Source: CAYLPU01 sp964385635
GTDB lineage: Bacteria > Chloroflexota > Anaerolineae > B4-G1
NCBI GenBank assembly: GCA_964385635.1
Contig: CAYLPU010000048.1
Span: forward strand, 1-36,707
Reading direction: 5' to 3'
Length of the DNA: 36,707 nucleotides
Shown here: one piece after another, positions 22,326 to 29,267 of the stretch
How positions within the stretch are numbered: position 1 is the first letter of the stretch
Layout of the letters: each line of letters opens with the position of its first letter
Translations under genes and position numbers: made by a program
Notes under the pieces: generated by a model
The model's database searches: none
The model's input: only the letters and a program-made list of their open reading frames with translations
Told to the model about the DNA's origin: nothing

Positions 22326-24476
22326 ATGTCCGAAGAGACACGAACACCCCGTCGCGTTTTGGCTGAGTACACTTACCAGGTCTCACCCGTGGAGCGCGGC
22401 TACACAGGCCAGACCCTCTACGTCAATCTGTCCGACAACACTATCGCTGCCAGACCGGTCACCGACGTGATGAAGGAGAAGTTCGTCGGCGGCCGGGGAT
22501 TCGGCCTGTGGCTCCTGTGGCATGGGGTCAAGGACGACACGAAGTGGAACGATTCGGAGAACGAGATCATCATCTCATCCGGCCCCTGCGGGGGCATCAC
22601 TCAGTACCCCGGCTCCGGCAAGTCGCTGGTGGTTTCCATCTCCCCTCTCACCAACGTGGTGATAGATAGCAACGTCGGCGGTCACTTCGGGCCACTGCTC
22701 AAGTTCGCCGGGTGGGACGCGATCGAGGTGCAGGGAAGGGCGGAAAAGGACGTCATCGTCGTGATTGACGGCCCCAACGGGCGCATCACGATCGAGGAAG
22801 CGCCCGACGTTCCGGTGGACACCCACCTGGTGGGCCACTGGCTCGTTGAGCAGATGGCGGAGAAGGAGGAGGACCGCTACTTTATGTCCGCGGTCTCCGC
22901 TGGGACCGGGTCGGAGAACACGCGCATCGGCTGCCTGAACTTCAGTTTGTACGACCGTAAACGGAAGGCCTCTCGTTTTAAGCAGGCCGGTCGGGGCGGC
23001 ATTGGCACTGTCTTTCGCGACAAGCGGGTCAAGGCGTTGGTGGTGAGGAGCGGCCCCGTGCGGGGCGATTCCAACCATCCGGCCGACCCGGCGCGCATCG
23101 CCCGCGTTGGTGCCAAGATGCACAAGGAGATCCACGACCACGACGACGAACAGTGCCGCATGCGCAAACGGGGCACTTCCTACCTGGTCCAAATCATGAA
23201 CGACTACGATCTCCTGCCCACCCACAACTTCCGGTTCGGTTCCCACCCGGACGCGCCCAGGATCAACAGCGATGTCTGGGAGCAGCGTTTTACTCTGGGT
23301 CTGCCCGACGGCTGCTGGTACGGCTGTACCCTCGCCTGCTCCCATGCTGTGGACGGCTACACTCTCCGTACCGGTCCCTACAAGGGGCAGGCGGTCATTG
23401 TGGATGGCCCCGAGTACGAGACCATCGCCGGAGTGGGCTCCAACTGCGGCGTCTTCGACCCCGACGCTATCCTGGAGATAAACTTCTACTGCGACACCTA
23501 CGGCATTGACACTATCTCCTTCGGCACCCTGACCGCTTTCGTGATGGAATGTTACGAGGCCGGTGTCCTGGATGAGGAGAAGACCGGCGGGCTGGAACTA
23601 AGATTCGGCAATGGCGAGGCGGCCATCGAACTGCTGCACCAGATGGGCCGCGGTGAGGGCTTCGGCAAGATCGCCGGGCAGGGGATTCGCCGGATGAAGG
23701 AGCACTTCGTCAAGGAATACGGAGCCGATCCCCAGTTCCTGCAAGATATCGGCATGGAGGCGAAGGGGCTGGAATACTCCGAGTACGTCACCAAGGAGTC
23801 GCTGGCCCAGCAGGGCGGCTATGGCCTGACGAACAAGGGTCCCCAGCACGACGAGGCCTGGCTCATCTTTATGGATCAGGTGAGCAACCTCCTGCCGACT
23901 TTCGAGGACAAGGCGGAGGCGCTGCACTACTTCCCGATGTGGCGCACCTGGTTCGGCCTGTGCGGTTTCTGCAAACTCCCCTGGAATGACATCACTCCTC
24001 CCGACAATGCCCAAACCGACGAACCGGCCAAGGTCCCCGAACACGTCCAGAACTACGTGGATATCTTCTCCGGCGTCACTGGCCGGGAGATCACCAAAGA
24101 GGACACCGTCACCATGTCCGAGACGGTCTACAATTTCCAGCGGGTATTCAACATCCGGCTGGGCTATGGCCGGCGGGATCACGACGATATCCCCTATCGC
24201 TCCGTGGGGCCGGTGACGGTGGAGGAGTACGAGTCGCGGGCCGAGCGGTACGACGAGCAGTTGCGGGACATCCTGGGGCTGGACCTGGAGAAGATGGACA
24301 CCGGGGAGAAGATGGCGGCGCTGCGGGAGTACCGGGAAAGGCAGTACGAGAAATTGAAGGACGCGGTCTACAAGCGGCGTGGTTGGACCCCCGACGCGGT
24401 TCCCACGGTCGAGACGTTGAAGCAGTTGGGAATTGACTTTCCCGACGTCGTCGCCGTGGTGGAGCCGTACCAATGA
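22326..24476 (+). CDS. Aldehyde:ferredoxin oxidoreductase-family tungsten enzyme
   Basis: The 716-residue protein belongs to the AOR family, tungsten-bis-pterin enzymes that oxidise aldehydes to acids or run related reductions. N-terminal landmarks are FVGGRGFGLWLLW (about residues 53-65), ISSGPCGGITQYPGSGKS, and GRGGIGTVFRDKRVKALVVR (about 222-241), which contact the pterin cofactor. The cubane ligands are C330, C334 and C338 (GCWYGCTLAC) plus C546 or C549 (LCGFCKLPW). The first three have CX3CX3C spacing where classic AORs have CX2CX3C, so the subfamily is divergent. It is about 100 residues longer than Pyrococcus AOR, with a Glu/Arg-rich helical C-terminal extension (about 640-700). AAAGGAG precedes ATG 22326. 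The ferredoxin-like gene upstream and the sulfur-carrier gene downstream support a tungstopterin enzyme with its own electron carrier. The substrate is not known. Confidence 0.92.
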   Translation: MSEETRTPRRVLAEYTYQVSPVERGYTGQTLYVNLSDNTIAARPVTDVMKEKFVGGRGFGLWLLWHGVKDDTKWNDSENEIIISSGPCGGITQYPGSGKSLVVSISPLTNVVIDSNVGGHFGPLLKFAGWDAIEVQGRAEKDVIVVIDGPNGRITIEEAPDVPVDTHLVGHWLVEQMAEKEEDRYFMSAVSAGTGSENTRIGCLNFSLYDRKRKASRFKQAGRGGIGTVFRDKRVKALVVRSGPVRGDSNHPADPARIARVGAKMHKEIHDHDDEQCRMRKRGTSYLVQIMNDYDLLPTHNFRFGSHPDAPRINSDVWEQRFTLGLPDGCWYGCTLACSHAVDGYTLRTGPYKGQAVIVDGPEYETIAGVGSNCGVFDPDAILEINFYCDTYGIDTISFGTLTAFVMECYEAGVLDEEKTGGLELRFGNGEAAIELLHQMGRGEGFGKIAGQGIRRMKEHFVKEYGADPQFLQDIGMEAKGLEYSEYVTKESLAQQGGYGLTNKGPQHDEAWLIFMDQVSNLLPTFEDKAEALHYFPMWRTWFGLCGFCKLPWNDITPPDNAQTDEPAKVPEHVQNYVDIFSGVTGREITKEDTVTMSETVYNFQRVFNIRLGYGRRDHDDIPYRSVGPVTVEEYESRAERYDEQLRDILGLDLEKMDTGEKMAALREYRERQYEKLKDAVYKRRGWTPDAVPTVETLKQLGIDFPDVVAVVEPYQ

Positions 24477-24601
24477 CCTGGTGTGGTTATTCCGTGTAGA
24501 AGCATACGCCGGTCAGCGTGTGGATTTCCCGCCGAAGAGCACGTGAAACGAAATGCGTGAGACGTGAAAGGGAGCCGTGAATCCTGCAAATCCAAGTTCT
24601 C

Positions 24602-24680
24602 AGGAGGTGTGTGATGAAAGGACGACAGTTGGCAAGTACACAAGTAGACAAGTACATGAGGAGGTATGCGATGAAAGGAC
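24602..24680 (+). repeat. 57-bp in-frame duplication of a ribosome site and start codon
   Basis: AGGAGGTGTGTGATGAAAGG (24602-24621) recurs as AGGAGGTATGCGATGAAAGG (24659-24678), exactly 57 bases (19 codons) later. Both ATGs (24614, 24671) are in the frame of the surface protein gene. The second directly precedes a signal peptide and is the likelier true start; the first would add a 19-residue hydrophilic extension. Confidence 0.8.
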
Positions 24681-27019
24681 AGCGAATTCTCACACGTGTC
24701 CTGGCCCTGTTACTGGCCCTGATGTCTCTCTACCTGGGCCCAATCCCCGTGGCGCGTGCGGCTACCATCACCGTCAACACCACCGACGACGAACTCAACA
24801 CCGACCCGGCCGAGTGCTCCCTGCGCGAGGCCATCACGGCGGCCAACACCGACACTGCGTACGGCGGCTGCACCGCCGGCAGCGGCGCCGACACGATCAC
24901 CCTCCCCGCCGGTTACTACACTCTGACAATCGCCGGTGCGAACGAAGAGGACAACGCTACCGGCGACCTGGACATCACCGATGACCTGACGATCAACGGG
25001 GATGGGGAAGGAATCACCATCATCCAGGCGGGTACCAGTAGCGTCAACGGTATTGACCGGGTGCTGGACGTCCACTCTAGTGCCAACCCCGTTGAGATCA
25101 ACGACGTGAGGATCAGATGCGGCAAGGCCCCGTTCATGGCTGGTGAGGTGGATGGCGGCGGCATCCGCAACCGTGGTACGCTGACGCTGAACAATAGCAC
25201 CGTCAGGGACAACACCGCTCCCATCGGCGGCGACGGCGGCGGCATCTGGAACCGCGGCACGCTGACACTGAACAACAGCACCGTCTGCTACAACACCGCC
25301 GACTACCTCGGGGGCGGCATCTACAACTTCCGCACACTGACGCTGAACAACAGCACCGTCAACGGCAATGAGTCTGAATGGGGTAGCGGCGGCGGCATTT
25401 ACAATAATTGGGGTACGCTGACGCTGGACAACTGTACCGTCAGCGGCAACACCGCTGAGAGAGACGGTGGTGGCATCTGCGTCCACTCCGAGACCACGTT
25501 GACCCTGACCCATACCACCATCGTCGACAACACCGCCGACAATAACAACGACGGTTCCGGCGACGGCGGGGGAGTTTACGTCCTGGCCGACGGCACGGCC
25601 AACGTTATGAACACCATCATCGGCCGCAACCACGATAGGTCCGGCGAAGCCCCCGATTGTTCGGGCACGCTCACCTCCCAGGGCTACAATCTGCTTGAAT
25701 GGACCGCCGGCTGCACCATCGTCGGTGACACCACCGGTAACATCACCGGCTTGAACCCTAACCTTGGCCTGCTCGCCGAGAACGGCGGTTCTACCCGGAC
25801 CCACCGCCTGCAAACCGGCAGCCCGGCGATCGAACAAATCCCCAACGGCACCAACGGCTGCCAGGCGGGTGTCAGCGCGGACCAGCGCGGCTATCCGCGC
25901 GCGCGTGGGGCTGGCTATGGTGGTTCCTTGTGTGACATCGGTGCCTACGAGTACGACACCGCGCCGCCCGTCGTACAGTTCTCGGCCGGGACCTACAGCC
26001 TGGACGAGAGCGGTGGCACGGCTACCATCGCCGTCGTCCTCAATGTTGCCTCGGGTAACACCATCACAGTGGACTATGCCACCTCAGACGGCACGGCCTG
26101 GAAGTGGCGGGACTACACCCCCACCTACGGCACACTGACCTTCAACCCCGGCGTCACGAGCCGGACGTTCACCGTGACCATCACCGACGACACGCTGGAC
26201 GAGGCCGATGAGACCGTCATCCTGACGCTCTCGAATGCCACCAACGCTACCATCGGCGGCACCAATCCGGCCACACTGACCATCGAGGACAACGACGCTC
26301 TAACTGCGCGTTTCAGCGCCGCGACCTACAGCGTTAGCGAGGACGCGGGCACGGCGACCATCACCGTCGTCCTCAATGCTGCCTCGGGCAACACCATCAC
26401 CGTGGACTATGCCACCTCAGACGGCACGGCCACTGCGGGCAGCGACTACACCGGTGCCAGCGGCACACTGACCTTCAACCCCGGTGTCACGAGCCGGACG
26501 TTCACCGTTTCCATCACCGACGACACGCTGGACGAGCCCAATGAGACGGTCATCCTGACGCTCTCGGATGCCACCAACGCCACTATCGGCGGTACCAATC
26601 CGGCCACGCTGAGCATCGAGGACAACGACGCTCTAACTGCGCGTTTCAGCGCCGCGACCTACAGCGTTAGCGAGGACGCGGGCACGGCGACCATCACCGT
26701 CGTCCTCAATGCTGCCTCGGGCAACACCATCACCGTGGACTATGCCACCTCAGACGGCACGGCCACTGCGGGCAGCGACTACACCGGTGCCAGCGGCACA
26801 CTGACCTTCAACCCCGGTGTCACGAGCCGGACGTTCACCGTTTCCATCACCGACGACACGCTGGACGAGCCCAATGAGACGGTCATCCTGACGCTCTCGG
26901 ATGCCACCAACGCCACTATCGGGGGCACCAATCCGGCCACGCTGAGCATCGAGGACAACGACGCGGCTGAGGTGCCGCCGGCTGACTTCTTCATCTATCT
27001 GCCGCTTGTCATGAGGTAA
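24671..27019 (+). CDS. Secreted CSLREA/beta-helix/Calx-beta surface protein
   Basis: The 782-residue product starts with a signal peptide (MKGQRILTR, hydrophobic core, cleavage near VARA). Next comes the CSLREAITAANTD motif of CSLREA proteins, then a right-handed parallel beta-helix of about 330 residues. Its rungs repeat the pattern GGGI.N.GTLTLNNSTV, ending in the 'choice-of-anchor' region with CDIGAYEY. Three Calx-beta domains follow (about residues 432-765), each with D.A.VTVDYATSDGTA-like and DE..ETVILTLS-like blocks that bind calcium in family members. The protein ends FFIYLPLVMR, a terminal motif frequent in Chloroflexota surface proteins. It is probably exported, adhesive or glycan-binding. 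It lies on the same strand between the AOR and the sulfur-carrier gene, an unexpected place for a surface protein; a 194-base gap with its own ribosome site separates it from the AOR. Confidence 0.88.
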   Translation: MKGQRILTRVLALLLALMSLYLGPIPVARAATITVNTTDDELNTDPAECSLREAITAANTDTAYGGCTAGSGADTITLPAGYYTLTIAGANEEDNATGDLDITDDLTINGDGEGITIIQAGTSSVNGIDRVLDVHSSANPVEINDVRIRCGKAPFMAGEVDGGGIRNRGTLTLNNSTVRDNTAPIGGDGGGIWNRGTLTLNNSTVCYNTADYLGGGIYNFRTLTLNNSTVNGNESEWGSGGGIYNNWGTLTLDNCTVSGNTAERDGGGICVHSETTLTLTHTTIVDNTADNNNDGSGDGGGVYVLADGTANVMNTIIGRNHDRSGEAPDCSGTLTSQGYNLLEWTAGCTIVGDTTGNITGLNPNLGLLAENGGSTRTHRLQTGSPAIEQIPNGTNGCQAGVSADQRGYPRARGAGYGGSLCDIGAYEYDTAPPVVQFSAGTYSLDESGGTATIAVVLNVASGNTITVDYATSDGTAWKWRDYTPTYGTLTFNPGVTSRTFTVTITDDTLDEADETVILTLSNATNATIGGTNPATLTIEDNDALTARFSAATYSVSEDAGTATITVVLNAASGNTITVDYATSDGTATAGSDYTGASGTLTFNPGVTSRTFTVSITDDTLDEPNETVILTLSDATNATIGGTNPATLSIEDNDALTARFSAATYSVSEDAGTATITVVLNAASGNTITVDYATSDGTATAGSDYTGASGTLTFNPGVTSRTFTVSITDDTLDEPNETVILTLSDATNATIGGTNPATLSIEDNDAAEVPPADFFIYLPLVMR
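26297..26962 (+). repeat. Two near-identical 333-bp tandem Calx-beta repeats
   Basis: 26297-26629 and 26630-26962 are 333 bases (111 codons) each and differ at only a few positions by eye; for example 'ggcggtaccaat' against 'gggggcaccaat' near the ends. The preceding third unit (about 25966-26296) is clearly diverged. The pair is a recent in-frame duplication or a gene-converted unit, and copy number here may vary or be misassembled. Confidence 0.9.
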
Positions 27020-27082
27020 TCGAAGGGTTGGTGGCAAGGTTAGCTGTAAACCTTGGCCAGGATTCCTCCCAAAGGAGCGAGA

Positions 27083-27268
27083 ATGTCACAAATACCAGCA
27101 GTGGAGAAAATGGACGTTGTTCCTGTCTGCCCGCACTGTTCGGAAGAGTTACACACCGTGTGGTTCCGCGTGATCGCATCTCAGTTCGGGAACAGGTATA
27201 TATACTTTTGTCCCGCCTGTAGGAAGGTGCTGGGGGTCAGCCATCGCAAAGGGTTCTGGATGGGTTAG
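27083..27268 (+). CDS. Small double-CxxC zinc-ribbon protein
   Basis: The 61-residue protein has CPHC (about residues 17-20) and CPAC (about 42-45) separated by 21 residues, with aromatic strands between (TVWFRVIASQFG; YIYFCPAC), a zinc-ribbon fold. No catalytic domain is present. AAGGAG lies a few bases before ATG 27083. It sits directly before the sulfur-carrier gene in the AOR operon and could be a small metal-binding adaptor or regulator. I do not recognise a named family. Confidence 0.7.
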   Translation: MSQIPAVEKMDVVPVCPHCSEELHTVWFRVIASQFGNRYIYFCPACRKVLGVSHRKGFWMG

Positions 27269-27289
27269 TCAATTCAGGAACCAGGGCAC

Positions 27290-27490
27290 GTGATCCGCGT
27301 CAACAACCGCGACGAAGTCGAGTGGGAAGAGGGGCTGACTGTCTCCGACCTGTTGGAGCGGTTCCGCTACACCTTTGCCCACATCATCGTGAAGGTCAAC
27401 GGGGAGGTGGTCTCCCGCGAGGAATATCCCAACCGTGCCATCCCCGACGGCGCGGACGTGTGGGTGATTCATCTGATCGCTGGCGGGTGA
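27290..27490 (+). CDS. ThiS/MoaD-like sulfur-carrier protein
   Basis: The 66-residue protein has the ubiquitin-like beta-grasp fold pattern of ThiS and MoaD: a first strand pair (IRVNNRDEVEW), a helix (TVSDLLERF), a strand VKVNGEVV, then DGADVWVIHLIAGG with the essential C-terminal Gly-Gly that is adenylated and converted to a thiocarboxylate. The IPDGAD.WVIHLIAGG ending is closer to ThiS than to typical MoaD. Placed just after an AOR, it most likely donates sulfur for the dithiolene of tungstopterin, as MoaD does; a thiamine role is the alternative. The start is GTG 27290. No MoeB/ThiF activating enzyme or MoaE is encoded nearby. Confidence 0.88.
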   Translation: MIRVNNRDEVEWEEGLTVSDLLERFRYTFAHIIVKVNGEVVSREEYPNRAIPDGADVWVIHLIAGG

Positions 27491-27497
27491 AGTTCTA

Positions 27498-27512
27498 AGG
27501 AGGACGACAACG
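27498..27512 (+). promoter_or_regulatory. Ribosome site pointing to an ACG start
   Basis: AAGGAGG (27498-27504) is followed after five bases by ACG (27510-27512), in frame with the M24 protein. The nearest ATG is 33 bases further on, well beyond normal spacing and inside the conserved N-terminal helix. A one-base change from ATG, or a sequence error, would explain it. Confidence 0.6.
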
Positions 27513-28679
27513 AACCAACGACTGACCGAACTCTGCGCTCGTATGGCCGAGGCAGGGATGGACGTGGCCCTGCTGCTCCATCCCCGCGACATATTCTACT
27601 ACGCCGGCACCGTACGGCCGGCGGCTTTGTTCGTCTACTCTCGCGACGCGGTTCTTTTTGTCCGGCGTGGCTTAGAGTACGCCCGGCGGGAGGCCACCGT
27701 CGTCCGTGTTGAACCGATGAGTGGGTTCGCCAACGTCGCCGAGACCGTTGCCGAGTTGGGGCTGGCTGGCGGCGTGATGGGCGTCGAATTGGACGTGGTC
27801 CCGGCGCGGCTCACCCAACGGCTGGCAGGGGCCTTCCCGGCCTGGTCTCTGGCTGATGTCTCCCCACTGGTGCTGGCCCAGCGCGCTGTCAAGGACGAGG
27901 AGGAGATTGCCGCCACGTGGCGGGCTGTGGCCGTGGCCGACGCCGGTCATCGTGCCGCCCGCCAGGCGATTAGACCAGGGATAAGCGAACTGGTGTTGGC
28001 GGCTGAGGTGGAGGCGGCGATGCGGCGTGCCGGCCACGAGGGGTTCCAGCCGCTGCGTCACCCCGGCGCGCGGGGGGGCGGGGTGCTGCTGATGGGCGGA
28101 GAGAACCTGGCAGTGCGCGGTGGTCACGGACTGGTGGTGACCGGTGTGGGACTGGGTCCGGCCATGCCCTATGGCCCCTCTCATAGGGTGCTGGGACGGG
28201 GCGACCTGGTGGTTGTGGACATCGGCTCGACTTGTGCGGGATACACCGGCGACGAATCGCGCACCTTTGTCGTGGGACGGGCCACTGTACCACAGCGGGC
28301 TCTCTTCGCGGTGGCCCGCGCGGCTGAGGATGCCGTGCTCGAGGCGTTGCGCCCCGGCGTGGCCGCCGCCGACCTGTACGCGATAGCCAGTGCAGTGATC
28401 GCCAGGGGTGCGCCTCCCCACTTCGGTCCGGCCAGCCTGTCGTTGCCCGGCTTCGTCGGCCACGGCATCGGGCTGGAACTGGACGAACCACCCGTGCTCT
28501 GGCCCCGCGACGAGACGCGCTTGCAGGCTGGGATGGTGCTGGCTGTCGAGATCGAGGTCAGCGCACCCGCTCGGGGGGTGATGGTCAAGTTGGAGGACAC
28601 CGTCGTCGTGCGCCCGGACGGTTATGAGTTGTTGACTGTCACACCACGTGAGCTGATCGAGTGTAGATCCAATTCTTGA
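27510..28679 (+). CDS. M24-family (aminopeptidase P / creatinase fold) protein
   Basis: From the ACG at 27510 the product is 389 residues; from ATG 27543 it is 378. The N-terminal creatinase-type domain begins NQRLTELCARMAEAGMDVAL and LLHPRDIFYYAG. The C-terminal pita-bread domain has the five M24 metal ligands in the right order: two Asp in VVVDIGSTCAGYTGDESRTF, His in GHGIGLELDEPP, and Glu in AVEIEVSAP and KLEDTVVV. The usual second His of GHGIGLE-HE-P is Asp here, so activity as an Xaa-Pro peptidase is not assured; some relatives hydrolyse other amide bonds. It lies 19 bases after the sulfur-carrier stop and is probably translated with it. Why an M24 protein accompanies a tungsten enzyme is not known. 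Confidence 0.87.
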   Translation, partial: TNQRLTELCARMAEAGMDVALLLHPRDIFYYAGTVRPAALFVYSRDAVLFVRRGLEYARREATVVRVEPMSGFANVAETVAELGLAGGVMGVELDVVPARLTQRLAGAFPAWSLADVSPLVLAQRAVKDEEEIAATWRAVAVADAGHRAARQAIRPGISELVLAAEVEAAMRRAGHEGFQPLRHPGARGGGVLLMGGENLAVRGGHGLVVTGVGLGPAMPYGPSHRVLGRGDLVVVDIGSTCAGYTGDESRTFVVGRATVPQRALFAVARAAEDAVLEALRPGVAAADLYAIASAVIARGAPPHFGPASLSLPGFVGHGIGLELDEPPVLWPRDETRLQAGMVLAVEIEVSAPARGVMVKLEDTVVVRPDGYELLTVTPRELIECRSNS

Positions 28680-28757
28680 GGAGTAGAGCACGCCTATGTG
28701 CCGAGAGCGGGACCGCACCTGGGAGTGCTGATTCCTCAAGAGGCTGCGAATTGCAGG

Positions 28758-28769
28758 TTCGAATTCGAA
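28758..28769. promoter_or_regulatory. 12-bp perfect palindrome TTCGAATTCGAA
   Basis: The palindrome lies in the 109-base gap between the M24 and cyclophilin-like genes, next to CTGC-gaatt-GCAG. It could be an operator half-site pair; no regulator is known. Confidence 0.35.
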
Positions 28770-28788
28770 TCTCCAAGGGGGTGTACTT

Positions 28789-29172
28789 GTGGCATATCGC
28801 GTCACCATCACTGCTGGTTCTGTGACGATGGAGGCTGAACTGAACGACAGTTCCACGGCACGGATGATCTGGGGGGCGCTGCCTATCACCGGGCGGGCCA
28901 ACACCTGGGGAGACGAGATCTATTTTGAGATTCCCGTGCGAGTGGAGCAGGCGCCCGATGCTCGCGCCGATGTCGAGGTAGGGGAATTGGGCTACTGGCC
29001 GGTGGGGAGGGCCTTCTGCATCTTCTTCGGCCCCACGCCAGCAAGCACGGGTGACCAGCCCCGCGCTGCGAGTCCTGTCAACGTCGTGGGTCATGTGCTG
29101 GGCGACGCCGCCGCTTTCCGGCAGGTGGACGCCGGCGCGATGGTCACATTGGTCGTGGGTGGTTCGGAGTGA
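28789..29172 (+). CDS. Cyclophilin-like fold protein (COG2164/TM1367 type)
   Basis: The 127-residue protein resembles the small cyclophilin-fold family typified by Thermotoga TM1367: VTITAGSVTMEAELNDSSTA, WGALPITGRANTWGDEIYF (about residues 28-46, the conserved LP..G....WG.E.YF block), then GELGYWPVGRAFCIFFGPTP with the conserved G..gyWP.G.A.CiFfGptP pattern. No function is established; these proteins lack the proline isomerase active site and are thought to bind a small ligand. The start is GTG 28789, eight bases or so after AAGGGGGTG. It ends the AOR operon, 27 bases before a strong terminator hairpin. Its grouping with M24, sulfur-carrier and AOR genes may be functional. Confidence 0.8.
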   Translation: MAYRVTITAGSVTMEAELNDSSTARMIWGALPITGRANTWGDEIYFEIPVRVEQAPDARADVEVGELGYWPVGRAFCIFFGPTPASTGDQPRAASPVNVVGHVLGDAAAFRQVDAGAMVTLVVGGSE

Positions 29173-29199
29173 GTCGTTGCTCACGCGATTGGATATAGA

Positions 29200-29233
29200 A
29201 CGACCCCGCTACTCGTAATGGTAGCGGGGTCGT
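29200..29233. terminator. Bidirectional terminator hairpin between convergent operons
   Basis: Perfect 12-bp stem ACGACCCCGCTA / TAGCGGGGTCGT with a 10-base loop, followed by a short T-rich run (tgtgctttt) on the plus strand and preceded by A/T on the other side. It lies between the end of the AOR operon (29172) and the end of the minus-strand surface protein gene (29268). Confidence 0.85.
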
Positions 29234-29267
29234 TGTGCTTTTGCGGATTAGGAGCAAGTCGAAAGCA

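Noticed and set aside
24710..25837. Minus-strand frame of 375 codons over the beta-helix gene
   Set aside because: Val/Asp/Ala-rich shadow of a repetitive GC-rich coding region; no start signals or recognisable domain.
28680..28788. Possible tRNA or tRNA-like sequence (GGTTCGAAT present)
   Set aside because: No acceptor, D-arm or anticodon stem can be folded around it; the motif belongs to a palindrome TTCGAATTCGAA.
27672..28904. Minus-strand frame of 410 codons over the M24 gene
   Set aside because: Shadow of a gene with all five metal ligands in order on the plus strand.
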